Below, piece after piece: positions 55,814 through 64,000 of a stretch of 64,000 nt of DNA (within the stretch, counting starts at the first letter, position 1; each line of letters begins with the position of its first letter). Location of the stretch: assembly GCF_021026335.1 (NCBI RefSeq), contig NZ_JAJNCY010000006.1, forward strand, positions 186,001 to 250,000, in the 5' to 3' direction. This DNA comes from Rhizobium sp. C1 (GTDB lineage: Bacteria; Pseudomonadota; Alphaproteobacteria; Rhizobiales; Rhizobiaceae). The notes under the pieces were generated by a model. That model saw only the letters and a program-made list of their open reading frames with translations. It was not told where the DNA came from and did not search any database. The position numbers were made by a program, and so were the translations under genes.

Positions 55814-57367
55814 TTATTCGCCGTCACGCTGCGGGTCGACCGGACGCGGGCGGTTGCGCGGGCGCAGTTCCTCGACGGTGGCGCTGCTGCGCGGCGAGCC
55901 GTCTTCGTTGAACTCGCTTTCCTGCGCATCCGGCTCGAAGTCGAGCGTGATGCCGGTAACCTGTTCTTCCGGCTTGCCCTTGATCTTGATGAGCTGGCTC
56001 TGCAGGAAGTTGCGTTCGCGGCGGGCCGAATTGAGCGCGCCTTCGAGATAGGTGCGGTCGGCGCGTTCGTTTTCCAGCTGCTCGTTGAGCTTGCGGCTCT
56101 GATCCTCGACCTGCTGCAGATATTCGGCGTGACGCTTGTGCAGCGCCTCGATGACTTCCTGCTGCATGCGGATCTTCTCGGCCGACTGCTCGGAGGAGCG
56201 GACATGGCCACGAAGCTGGATGCTGAGTTCTTCGACGCGGGCCTGCAGCTGCGTTTCGGACTTTTCGAGTTCCTTGTTGCGGCGCGCTGTGTCCTGCAGC
56301 TCCTGTTTCAGACCTTCAACCTCGGACTCGAGGCGCCGCATGTGGCGCTGCGTTTCGGCCTGCGCCGTCTGGTCGCGGAAGTTCGAACGCTGTTCGTCGC
56401 GGGCCTTCTCGAGCAGATGCTCGGCAAGCCGTGCGCGCGAGGTCAGGGCCTCCAGGCGGATTTCGTAGTTCTTGGCATCGGTCTCGCGCAGGGTTTCCGC
56501 CGTCTGCAGGCTCGCCTGCAGCTCTTCGCGTTCACCCAGAAGCTCCGACTGGCGGGCTTCCAGCTTCATCACGCGGTCGCGCGCCTTGTCGAGCTCGTCC
56601 GTGGCCGAAGCCAGCGCCCGGCGCTGCGACTGCATGCTGGTCACGACTTCGTCATGCAGCTTGGAGAAGCGGATGCGTTCGGCCACTTCGAAGTCGACGC
56701 TCGACTGCAACAGCTTGCGCTCTTCGCGCAGTTCATGCAGCTGCTTTTCGTTCTCGCCGACGATGACCGAGAGGTGATCGGCCTTTTCCGTCAGATTCTC
56801 GATCGTTGTGCGCATCGCGCTCATTTCGTTTTCGAGAACCTTGGCGCGGGCATCCGCCTCGCGAAGGGCAATCTGGTCGGACTTGTGCGCGTCTGACAAC
56901 TCGTTGCGCATGCGCAGCAGCAGATCGCGCTCCGAGGAAATTTCGTCCAGCTGGCTCTGCAGGCGCAGAAGGGCAGCCTGGGACGAGGAAAGCTTTGCGC
57001 GCAGCTCCTCGTTCAGCTTGCGCGACGAGCCGTAGGCCGTCTTGATTTCGGAAAGTTCGCGCTTGTTCAGATGGAGTTGGCGGGCAATCTCGCCAAACTC
57101 CGTGAACAGCCCTTCCATCTCTTCAGCCGCGCTGCGCAGCGATTTCAGCGAGTTGAGCGCCGTTTCACTGCGATTGCGCAAGCCCTCGTGATAGGTGCCG
57201 AGCGCACGCACGGCCTCGACGGTGTCCACCGGCTCGGAAGCTTCGGGTTTCTCGGTCTTTTCGCGGATCATGGGCAAGTCGCTCTGCATTGGTTCCGGCA
57301 TGTCACCATCTCCCTCGCCGCCGCTGCTGCCTTTTCGCTTTCTGAGCAGTGAAAAATTGGAAATCAT
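55814..57367 (-). CDS. Large coiled-coil protein of unknown function
   Basis: A 517-residue protein that is almost entirely coiled coil from about residue 80 to 470 (heptad-rich segments such as LNEELRAKLSSSQAALLRLQ and DELDKARDRVMKLEARQSEL), with a basic N-terminal tail (MISNFSLLRKRKG) and a basic, proline-rich C-terminus. It has no signal peptide or enzyme domain. The outline, short basic head plus long rod, is like bacterial intermediate-filament-like proteins such as crescentin, but also like other structural or tethering coiled-coil proteins. No homologue is claimed. It is followed by its own terminator and divergent from a LysR gene. Confidence 0.7.
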   Translation of the reverse strand: MISNFSLLRKRKGSSGGEGDGDMPEPMQSDLPMIREKTEKPEASEPVDTVEAVRALGTYHEGLRNRSETALNSLKSLRSAAEEMEGLFTEFGEIARQLHLNKRELSEIKTAYGSSRKLNEELRAKLSSSQAALLRLQSQLDEISSERDLLLRMRNELSDAHKSDQIALREADARAKVLENEMSAMRTTIENLTEKADHLSVIVGENEKQLHELREERKLLQSSVDFEVAERIRFSKLHDEVVTSMQSQRRALASATDELDKARDRVMKLEARQSELLGEREELQASLQTAETLRETDAKNYEIRLEALTSRARLAEHLLEKARDEQRSNFRDQTAQAETQRHMRRLESEVEGLKQELQDTARRNKELEKSETQLQARVEELSIQLRGHVRSSEQSAEKIRMQQEVIEALHKRHAEYLQQVEDQSRKLNEQLENERADRTYLEGALNSARRERNFLQSQLIKIKGKPEEQVTGITLDFEPDAQESEFNEDGSPRSSATVEELRPRNRPRPVDPQRDGE

Positions 57368-57749
57368 GAATGCCCCAAATCCCGACGGACCAACCGTCGC
57401 GGTTCCTGGTCTGCTGCGCGCCCCGCCTGCAAGGTCGCCTTGTCCTCGTTCGCCGGCCGATCAGGCCAACGGTTCCGCCAAAGCATGACGCGTAAAACTC
57501 CCCGTGTGCGAAATGAGGGCCGCAAGCCTGCCCACATGCCGCATACATCTACGCGCACCTATGTAATTAACCAAACCTATCAGTTGACCCAGCCTATTGC
57601 AATCGGCCCGGCTGTGCAAAGCGGGGGCAAGCGGGATAACTAAAGCGTTGTGGCCCGGGTGCAATAGCTGTCTTTTGACTTAAATGCCGGCCGTCGCCAC
57701 GCTAAGCTGATGAGAAGAAGCCGGATTCGGCGTTGGGATAAGCCTTTTC
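57368..57749. promoter_or_regulatory. Divergent region, coiled-coil gene / LysR gene
   Basis: A 382-bp gap holding the promoters of both divergent genes. Small open frames inside it have no ribosome-binding site or protein-like composition. No clear operator or RNA structure was recognised. Confidence 0.4.
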
Positions 57750-58631
57750 ATGAACTGGGATGATGTTCGCATATTTCTTGCCGTGGCGCGGGCAGGGCAG
57801 ATCTTGGCCGCCGCCCGTACGCTCGGGGTCAATCATGCCACAGTCGGCCGCCGCATCAGCGCGCTCGAGGAGGCTCTGCAGACACGGCTCGTGGTCCGCC
57901 GCACCAATGGCTGCGAATTGACGCCGGAGGGCGAGGTGTTCCTGAACGCCGCCGAGCGGATGGAAACCGAGATGCTGGCCGCCCAGGCCCATATCGGTCG
58001 TGTCGACGCCGCGCTGGCCGGAACCGTGCGCATTGGCGCGCCCGACGGGTTCGGCGTTTCTTTCCTGGCGCCGCGCCTTGGCGCGCTGATTGCCCGCCAT
58101 CCGGCGCTGAAGGTGCAGCTCGTGCCGGTTCCGCGCGCCTTCTCGCTGTCGCAGCGGGAGGCCGATATCGCCATCACCATCGAGCGCCCGGCGGAAGGTC
58201 GGCTGATTTCCGGAAAGCTGACCGATTATACGCTCGGTATTTATGCCTCCCGCGCCTATCTCGCGGCCAACGGCGCACCTGCGGATATCGAGGCGCTGAA
58301 GTCGCATCGTCTCATTGGATATGTGGAAGACCTGCTTTTCACCCCCTCGCTGAACTTCGCCCATGAAGTCTTCAAGGGCGCCGACACGGCCTTCGAGATT
58401 TCCTCGGCCATCGGGCAGACGGAGGCCGTGCGCTCCGGCGCCGGCATTGGCATCCTGCATGATTATATTGCGCGCAACGACGAAAGCCTTGTCCGGATCC
58501 TGCCCGAAATCGGGCTGCGCCGGACCTACTGGACCATCATTCACGAAAGCGCGCGGGAACTCGCCCGTGTTCGGGCCGTCGTGAGCTTCCTGCAGGAAAT
58601 CGTCGAAACGGATCGCGCGATCTTCCTGTAG
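57750..58631 (+). CDS. LysR-family transcriptional regulator
   Basis: A 293-residue LysR regulator. The N-terminal helix-turn-helix (MNWDDVRIFLAVARAGQILA; LGVNHATVGRRISALEEALQ) is followed by the two-lobed effector domain (VRIGAPDGFGVSFLAPRLGA and ISSAIGQTEAVRSGAGIGIL). It belongs to the branch whose first helix reads NWDDVRIFLAVARAG. Effector and targets are unknown. Its neighbours are mmsA and the coiled-coil gene; regulation of mmsA is possible but not shown. Confidence 0.9.
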   Translation: MNWDDVRIFLAVARAGQILAAARTLGVNHATVGRRISALEEALQTRLVVRRTNGCELTPEGEVFLNAAERMETEMLAAQAHIGRVDAALAGTVRIGAPDGFGVSFLAPRLGALIARHPALKVQLVPVPRAFSLSQREADIAITIERPAEGRLISGKLTDYTLGIYASRAYLAANGAPADIEALKSHRLIGYVEDLLFTPSLNFAHEVFKGADTAFEISSAIGQTEAVRSGAGIGILHDYIARNDESLVRILPEIGLRRTYWTIIHESARELARVRAVVSFLQEIVETDRAIFL

Positions 58632-58658
58632 AAGATGATGCATATAAGAAGGAAGAAG

Positions 58659-58735
58659 TGGTACGGTTGGGGGGTCTCGAACCTCCGACCTCAGGAGCCA
58701 CAATCCTGCGCTCTAACCAACTGAGCTACAACCGC
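58659..58735 (-). tRNA. tRNA-His (anticodon GTG)
   Basis: A complete cloverleaf on the minus strand: GCGGTTG acceptor, CAGGA/TCCTG anticodon stem with loop TTGTGGC (anticodon GTG), TTCGAAC in the T arm and an encoded CCA end. The first base pairs as G1-U72, the discriminator is A73, and the base before G1 is T, so the usual G-1 is not encoded. This is the atypical identity set known for alphaproteobacterial tRNA-His. Confidence 0.95.
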
Positions 58736-58812
58736 ATGAGGCACGTCTTGAAAGGCGTGTGACGCTCACATACGGGCGTCGGGATTTTTTTTCAAGCATA
58801 ATCCGCATAAAA

Positions 58813-58847
58813 ATCATAAAAAAAAGGCCGGGGAGACCCGGCCTTTT
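58813..58847 (-). terminator. Terminator after the phasin gene
   Basis: AAAAGGCCGGG pairs with CCCGGCCTTTT over a 4-nt loop (58822-58847). On the minus strand a run of eight T follows. It closes the phasin transcript ahead of tRNA-His. Confidence 0.85.
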
Positions 58848-58969
58848 GATCGGAAAGCTCCTGGCATCGGCGCGACGATCCGAACCGGTTTTCGCAAGGA
58901 GCGATGCATGGATCCTGTCTGTCAGGGCGTCGTCGTGCGCCCCAAAGGGACGCACGACGCTCTGATCAA

Positions 58970-59419
58970 TCAGGCAGCCTTGAAGATCGAAGCGACCTTC
59001 TGGGCGGCGTCCTTGGACGGCTTGGAAACATCTTCGGCAACCTTGCGCGAGGTTTCCTGCATGGACTTTATCTGCTCGACAGCGACTTCAGCCTGCTTGC
59101 GGGCGAAGGCCGTCTGGAGTTCGATCAGCTCGGAAACCGACTTCACGCCGAGAAGAGCTTCCATATGAGAGAAGGTGCTTTCTGCATTGGCGCGAACGGC
59201 GTCGATGGCCTTGAGGCCGAGTTCGACGGTGCCAGCCTGCGCCTTTTCGAGCGTGGCTTCAATCGTCTTCGTCGCATCTTCGGACGCTTCCTTCACCTTG
59301 GCGAAAGCATCCTTGGACTGGTTAACACTCTTTTCAGCAAGCTCGCGGAAAGACTCGGAAAACTTGGACGGGTCGAAGGACGAGAACGAGAAAACGTCGT
59401 CGAGTTTCGGGGTAGCCAT
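58970..59419 (-). CDS. Phasin family protein
   Basis: A 149-residue amphipathic helical protein (SFDPSKFSESFRELAEKSVN; AVRANAESTFSHMEALLGVK; ELIELQTAFARKQAEVAVEQ), the pattern of phasin_2-type proteins that coat polyhydroxybutyrate granules. GGAGCGCATATC precedes the ATG at 59419; the longer frame to 59488 is not supported. A strong terminator follows. A polyhydroxybutyrate synthase is not in the window, so granule binding is inferred from family. Confidence 0.87.
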   Translation of the reverse strand: MATPKLDDVFSFSSFDPSKFSESFRELAEKSVNQSKDAFAKVKEASEDATKTIEATLEKAQAGTVELGLKAIDAVRANAESTFSHMEALLGVKSVSELIELQTAFARKQAEVAVEQIKSMQETSRKVAEDVSKPSKDAAQKVASIFKAA

Positions 59420-59659
59420 GATATGCGCTCCTTGGGTCGGTGGCCCTCTTTTGAGGCGCCAGCTTTGTTGATGGCATACATATAGCATTGCTCATTGTGC
59501 ATTGCAACATAATTGTGCGTCGCACACAAATTAACCCTGCCGCGTAATAGCTTTGGGGGGCTCGGCTGTTTTTGTGGACCCTGCCCGGCTGCGGCGCTAT
59601 TAATAATCTGTTAAGACTTTGCGGAGGGGGTCCGCCGGGTTTCGTAAGTGTGAGTACCC

Positions 59660-62600
59660 ATGAGCCAGTATCCATTCATCGACATCGCAGTTCACGAGAA
59701 GGTTCGCGAACGCTTTGCGCGCGGAGAGGCTCTTGTTGTGTTCAGCGAAGACCTGTCGGGTGTGCTCTGGGCCAATGGCGCGGGCGCGCGTATGTTTGGG
59801 AATGCTTCGATCTACGATTTCATTGATCAGGGCCCAGATATCCGCGAACCCTCCTGGCGGCAGATGACCACGACGGCGGGTCAGTTGGGCGCGCCTTTCG
59901 GTCCGCGCAGCTTTCTCATGCGCGTTTCCTCCGGTTTCGAGCGCATTACCGTGCAGGCGAGCGTTGAGAAGATCGTCGTCGGACATGAAATGGCGGTGCT
60001 GTTTGCCGCGCCGACCGGCGTTCGTTCCAATGCCGTGCGCGATGTCGCCCGTCGCCTGATCGAGGGCTTTGACGATCCGGAAACGCATGTGGCCGTTCTG
60101 GGCGAGGGCGGCGAGGTTCTGTCGGCGACGGAAGGCTTTGGCGCGCTGGCGCTACCCGCACACGTCCTGTCCATGTTGCAGGAGGGTGTTCGCGGCAAGC
60201 CCGGTCACGTGCTGAAGCGCCCCGTTCATATCGGTGACACCGTCTATCCGGCGGCTATCGCTCAATTGTCGGACAGGCCGGCCCTCAACCTTCTTTTCGT
60301 CATCGGCGAAGAAATCCGCGAGCCTGCCCCGCCGGCGGCCGCCGAGCCTGTCGAGACCGATCATCGGGTCGAAGCCGCGGCAGCGTCCGGCTCTGAAAAT
60401 TCGGAGCCCGTTGCCGACCCATTGCCGGCCGAGTTTTTCTTCGATCGGGAAAGCCGTCCCGCGCGTTTCATCTGGCGCATCGACGCCGACGGTGTCTTCC
60501 ACGATGTTTCACCGGAACTCGCATCCGCTGTCGGTCCGCGTGCGGCTGACATCGACGGCAAGACCTTCGACCACGTAGCCGCCCGCTTCGGTCTTGACCC
60601 CGACGGTCGCATTGCCGCTCTGCTTGCCAAACGCAACACCTGGTCCGGCCGCACGGTCTTCTGGCCGGTCGAGGGCATGGCGTTGAAGGTGCCGGTCGAT
60701 CTGGCGGCCCTTCCGACCTATTCGCGCGACCATCAGTTCGAGGGCTTTCGCGGCTTCGGCATCGTCCGTGTGGGCGACGTCATCGAGGATCCGGCAGGCG
60801 TGGGCCTCAAGCTTCTGGCGCCCGCGCCGGCAGCGATCGACAGTGCTGCTGTGAGCGCGCCGGAGGAGCCTTTGCCGCAGGAGCCGCGCGACGAACCACC
60901 GGCGCTGAAGTTTGAAGACACACCGACGCGTCGCTATTCTGACAAGGTGATCCGCTTCGAGGAGCGCCGCTCGAGCGCGCTTCCCGAAACGTTGTCATCC
61001 GACGAGCAGGCTGCCTTCCGAGAGATCGCCCGCAAGCTTGGCGGACGCATCGACGAGACTTCGGAGGAAAAGGCCGGTGAGCCGGCTGTCACCCAGAGCC
61101 GACCGGAGAAGCCGCAATCGTCGAAGCAGCCCAAGCCACCGGCGCGCAGCTCCGTGTTGGCGAGCGAAAAGCCGCCTTTGCTGCGTCTGGTCCGGACCAG
61201 CGAGGAGCAGGCCGCTGAAGACCTCAAGGACGATCTGGCGGCCATCAAGGCCTTCCGCTCGCAAGGAGACGGGCTGACGACGCTGGTCGCCCAGCAACTG
61301 CCGATGGCGTTGCTGGTTCATGTCGCCGACCGGCTGATTTACGCCAACCCCGAATTCTTCCGCCTGACCGGCGACCGCACGCTGCGAGATCTCGAAGCGC
61401 GCGGCGGCATTGAGGCGCTGCTGGAACGCGATGAAAGCATGAACCCGGACGGGCCGGGCATGATTCTTGTCCAGGCAGATGGTGAGCGCGTTGCCGTCAC
61501 CGCCAAGCTGCAGTCGGTTCGCTGGGAAGGCCGCGCCGCCCTTCTTCTGGCGCTGAACCCGATGCCCTCCGTTCCGGTTCCGGTCAAAGCCGATGCGCCG
61601 GCGCCGTCTGTCGCGGAGCCGGTTGCGGAACTCAGCCCCGTTGCATCGGCCGAGCTTGCCGGCCTGCGCGCCGAAGTTGGCGAACTGCGCTCCATCCTTG
61701 AAACCGCGACCGATGGCGTCGTGGTGATCTCGGGCGACGGCGAAATCCGATCGATGAACCGTTCGGCCTCGGCCCTCTTCAACTATGATGAGGCGGAAGT
61801 GCGCGGCAAACCCTTTGCCATGCTCTTCGCACACGAAAGCCAGCGCGCCGTTGCCGACTATCTGGCCGGTCTTGCCGGCCATGGCGTCGCCAGCGTTCTC
61901 AATGATGGTCGGGAAGTCATCGGCCGCGAGGCCTCGGGTGGCCGCCTGCCACTCTTCATGACACTCGGTCGGCTGTCATCGTCCTCAAGCTATTGCGCCG
62001 TCATCCGCGACATTACGCAATGGAAGCGCACCGAGGACGAGCTGAAGAACGCCAAGCGCGCCGCCGAAACGGCCAACGCCCACAAGAGCGATTTCCTCGC
62101 CAAGGTGAGCCACGAAATCCGCACGCCGCTCAATGCCATTATCGGGTTCTCCGAAATGATGTCGAACGAGCGCTTCGGCCCTATCGGCAACCAGCGCTAC
62201 ATCGAATATGCCAACGACATCAGCCGCTCCGGCCGGCATGTGCTCGATATCGTCAACGACCTGCTCGATATATCAAAGATCGAGGCGGGCGAGATGGATC
62301 TCGACTTCACCGCCGTCCGCCTCAATGCGACCGTGGCGGAAGCGATCTCGCTCCTGCAGCCGCAGGCGAACAGCCAGCGCGTCATCGTGCGCACGGCGCT
62401 GTCCGAGCGCGTTCCGGATGTCGTCGCCGATACTCGCTCGGTGAAGCAGATCCTCATCAACATCCTGGCCAACGCCATCAAGTTCACGCCCGCCGGCGGC
62501 CAGATCGTCGTCTCGACATCCTACGAGCCGAATGGCTGCGTGATGCTGCGCATTCGCGACACCGGCATCGGCATGACGCGCGAAGAGTTGGAACAGGCAA

Positions 62601-62785
62601 TGAAGCCCTTCAAGCAGGCGCCTTCGGGGGCAGCCCGCCAGCGCGGCGAGGGCACAGGTCTCGGTCTGCCACTCACCAAGGCGATGACGGAAGCCAACCG
62701 CGCCACCTTCTCGGTTAGCTCAACGCCCAACGAGGGCACCCTGGTCGAGATCTCCTTCCCGTCTCAGCGGGTGCTGGCGACCTGA
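59660..62785 (+). CDS. pdhS: PdhS/CbrA-type sensor histidine kinase
   Basis: A 1041-residue soluble kinase without membrane helices. The N-terminal half (1-520) is a poorly conserved sensory region with a proline- and charge-rich linker; two PAS domains follow (about 530-600, ALLVHVADRLIYANPEFFRL, and 677-745, ILETATDGVVVISGDGEIRS); the H-box FLAKVSHEIRTPLNAIIGF has His818, and the ATPase domain ends FKQAPSGAARQRGEGTGLGL. The stretch MMSNERFGPIGNQRYIEYAN is typical of the PleC/DivJ/PdhS group that acts through DivK on CtrA. It is likely the orthologue of Brucella PdhS and S. meliloti CbrA. Confidence 0.87.
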   Translation: MSQYPFIDIAVHEKVRERFARGEALVVFSEDLSGVLWANGAGARMFGNASIYDFIDQGPDIREPSWRQMTTTAGQLGAPFGPRSFLMRVSSGFERITVQASVEKIVVGHEMAVLFAAPTGVRSNAVRDVARRLIEGFDDPETHVAVLGEGGEVLSATEGFGALALPAHVLSMLQEGVRGKPGHVLKRPVHIGDTVYPAAIAQLSDRPALNLLFVIGEEIREPAPPAAAEPVETDHRVEAAAASGSENSEPVADPLPAEFFFDRESRPARFIWRIDADGVFHDVSPELASAVGPRAADIDGKTFDHVAARFGLDPDGRIAALLAKRNTWSGRTVFWPVEGMALKVPVDLAALPTYSRDHQFEGFRGFGIVRVGDVIEDPAGVGLKLLAPAPAAIDSAAVSAPEEPLPQEPRDEPPALKFEDTPTRRYSDKVIRFEERRSSALPETLSSDEQAAFREIARKLGGRIDETSEEKAGEPAVTQSRPEKPQSSKQPKPPARSSVLASEKPPLLRLVRTSEEQAAEDLKDDLAAIKAFRSQGDGLTTLVAQQLPMALLVHVADRLIYANPEFFRLTGDRTLRDLEARGGIEALLERDESMNPDGPGMILVQADGERVAVTAKLQSVRWEGRAALLLALNPMPSVPVPVKADAPAPSVAEPVAELSPVASAELAGLRAEVGELRSILETATDGVVVISGDGEIRSMNRSASALFNYDEAEVRGKPFAMLFAHESQRAVADYLAGLAGHGVASVLNDGREVIGREASGGRLPLFMTLGRLSSSSSYCAVIRDITQWKRTEDELKNAKRAAETANAHKSDFLAKVSHEIRTPLNAIIGFSEMMSNERFGPIGNQRYIEYANDISRSGRHVLDIVNDLLDISKIEAGEMDLDFTAVRLNATVAEAISLLQPQANSQRVIVRTALSERVPDVVADTRSVKQILINILANAIKFTPAGGQIVVSTSYEPNGCVMLRIRDTGIGMTREELEQAMKPFKQAPSGAARQRGEGTGLGLPLTKAMTEANRATFSVSSTPNEGTLVEISFPSQRVLAT

Positions 62786-62920
62786 GAAGAGCCGGAGAAG
62801 GCCGATGCCCGGTTGCGGATGAGCCTGCCGAAAGGCCTGGGCCAAAACCTGCCTGCTTCTCTCAAGTCTTGCATCTGCCTCCACCCACCGGTATCGAAGT
62901 CCGACGACAGGGAAGGCGAA

Positions 62921-64000
62921 ATGCAGGCAGAGATCAGCGCAGGGATGGCAGAGGATGCGCGCGTGGCAAAGACAGGCGAGGGCCGTCTGCTGCGTTTTTC
63001 TGCCATTCTGGTTGCGCTTGCCGCCGTTCTTCCCATCATCGCCATCATCTGGATCGCGCTTTCGGGAAGCTTTGGCGCCTGGCCGCATCTCATTCAGAAT
63101 GTCATTCCGCGCTCGGCCGCGACCACAGCCACGCTGCTGATCGAGGTCTGCGCCTGCACATTGATCACCGGCGCAGGAACCGCCTGGCTCACCTCCGCCT
63201 GCGAATTCCCGCTACGGCGTACGCTCACCGTGGCGCTCGTCCTGCCGCTTGCCATGCCCGCCTATCTTTCGGCTTATGCTTTCGGCGAATTCTTCGACTA
63301 TAGCGGCCCACTGCAATCCGCCATCCGGGCGCTGACCGGCCTGCGCTCCGCGCGCGACTATTGGGCGCCGGATATCCGCACGACGACGGGTGCTGCCTTC
63401 GTGCTCGGCTCGGTGCTCTATCCTTATGTTTTTCTGACCGCGCGCACGATGTTCCTGATGCAGGGCCGGAATGCCGCCGAAGTGGCGCGCACATTGGGGG
63501 CAGGACCAGTCCGCACCTTCTTCCGCGTTCAGCTTCCGATGGCTCGCCCCGCCATTGTCGTCGGTCTGACGCTGGTCATCATGGAAACGCTGAACGATAT
63601 CGGCGCAGTCGAATATCTCGGCGTCAAGACGCTGACCTTTTCGATCTACGAGACCTGGCTGAACCGCAACGATCTGGCCGGTGCCGCCCAGATCGCGCTG
63701 GTGATGCTCGCCATCGTCATTCTTCTCGCCTTCATCGAGCGCTATGCCCGCGGCCGCCAGCGCTATGCAGGCTCCAAGCCCGCATCCGCGCAAAACGTGA
63801 CGCGGATCCGCATGAAAGGCCCCGCGCGCCTTCTCGCCATCCTCGTCTGCGCCGCCCCGCCGCTCGTCGGTTTCGTCATTCCGGCCTGGATCATGGCGGG
63901 TTACGCCGTCAAGCGTCTGGATGCCTTTGCCTCTCCGATCCTGTTGTCTGCGCTGGGGCACACGATTGTAGTGGCCGGCGGGGCCGCCATCGTCGCGACT
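62921..64000 (+). CDS. fbpB: Iron(III)-type ABC transporter permease, partial
   Basis: An open frame of 360 codons running off the right edge. It encodes a two-domain permease: a hydrophobic first helix (LVALAAVLPIIAIIWIALSG), several more helices, and a first EAA-like loop (AAEVARTLGAGPVRTFFRVQ). FbpB/AfuB permeases have this duplicated architecture, with the second half expected outside the window. ATG 62921 follows AGGGAAGG. No IRO-type box is visible in the 135 bp before it. It is a candidate partner for FbpA, but the two genes are 11 kb apart. Confidence 0.85.
   Translation, partial: MQAEISAGMAEDARVAKTGEGRLLRFSAILVALAAVLPIIAIIWIALSGSFGAWPHLIQNVIPRSAATTATLLIEVCACTLITGAGTAWLTSACEFPLRRTLTVALVLPLAMPAYLSAYAFGEFFDYSGPLQSAIRALTGLRSARDYWAPDIRTTTGAAFVLGSVLYPYVFLTARTMFLMQGRNAAEVARTLGAGPVRTFFRVQLPMARPAIVVGLTLVIMETLNDIGAVEYLGVKTLTFSIYETWLNRNDLAGAAQIALVMLAIVILLAFIERYARGRQRYAGSKPASAQNVTRIRMKGPARLLAILVCAAPPLVGFVIPAWIMAGYAVKRLDAFASPILLSALGHTIVVAGGAAIVAT

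Noticed and set aside
57440-57643. 67-codon frame between the coiled-coil and LysR genes
   Set aside because: Lies in the divergent promoter region, no ribosome-binding site, no protein-like pattern.

Overview
The window is a chromosomal segment of an alphaproteobacterium, almost certainly a member of the Rhizobiaceae (Rhizobium, Agrobacterium, Sinorhizobium or Shinella type). The markers are a RirA iron regulator with its three cluster cysteines, IRO-type boxes, a ScfR/RamB-like regulator divergent from aceA, a zwf-pgl-edd Entner-Doudoroff operon, a phasin, a PdhS/CbrA-type cell-cycle kinase, and a tRNA-His with the alphaproteobacterial G1:U72/A73 identity. The genus cannot be fixed from the sequence alone.

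Layout. 0-11 kb: the edge of a MazEF-type module, two tandem GNAT acetyltransferases behind a 5'-nucleotidase-like enzyme, zwf-pgl-edd, a membrane protein, a glutamine-synthetase-like ligase and a flavoprotein. 11-21 kb: aquaporin, isocitrate lyase with its probable regulator, a complete potFGHI-type polyamine transporter, an rpsU cluster and a cold-shock gene. 21-29 kb: guaB with a coupled membrane protein, a zeta-like protein, a GST-fold protein, an MFS exporter and an overlapping ppx/gppA-rlmE-VOC operon, ending at tRNA-Gln.

The main accessory region lies at 29.1-37.9 kb. It starts just after tRNA-Gln and carries a type I restriction-modification locus in the order hsdR-hsdS-(unknown gene)-hsdM, all overlapping, with a DUF4145-like gene divergent from hsdR. 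Both sides carry the same end of one IS5-family element: a 73-bp relic at 29.5 kb and a 5'-truncated copy at 37.0-37.7 kb.

38-44 kb holds a CUT1-type ABC transporter operon with a metallophosphodiesterase, and an intact 839-bp IS5-family insertion upstream of it. 44-49 kb holds a TetR gene divergent from an MFS, FAD-lactone-oxidase-like and PLP D-amino-acid-enzyme-like operon, with a near-perfect 33-bp palindrome between them. 48.6-64 kb resembles conserved rhizobial core: a receiver protein, a LuxR regulator, rirA/fbpA with two IRO boxes, an M48 peptidase with a DUF898 protein, methylmalonate-semialdehyde dehydrogenase, a large coiled-coil protein, a LysR regulator, tRNA-His, a phasin, a PdhS-type kinase and the start of a two-domain iron-type ABC permease that runs off the window.

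No CRISPR array, rRNA operon, prophage or replication origin was seen. The best candidates for something undescribed are the unknown gene inside the type I RM operon together with the DUF4145 neighbour, and the TetR-controlled oxidase/PLP-enzyme/MFS operon.
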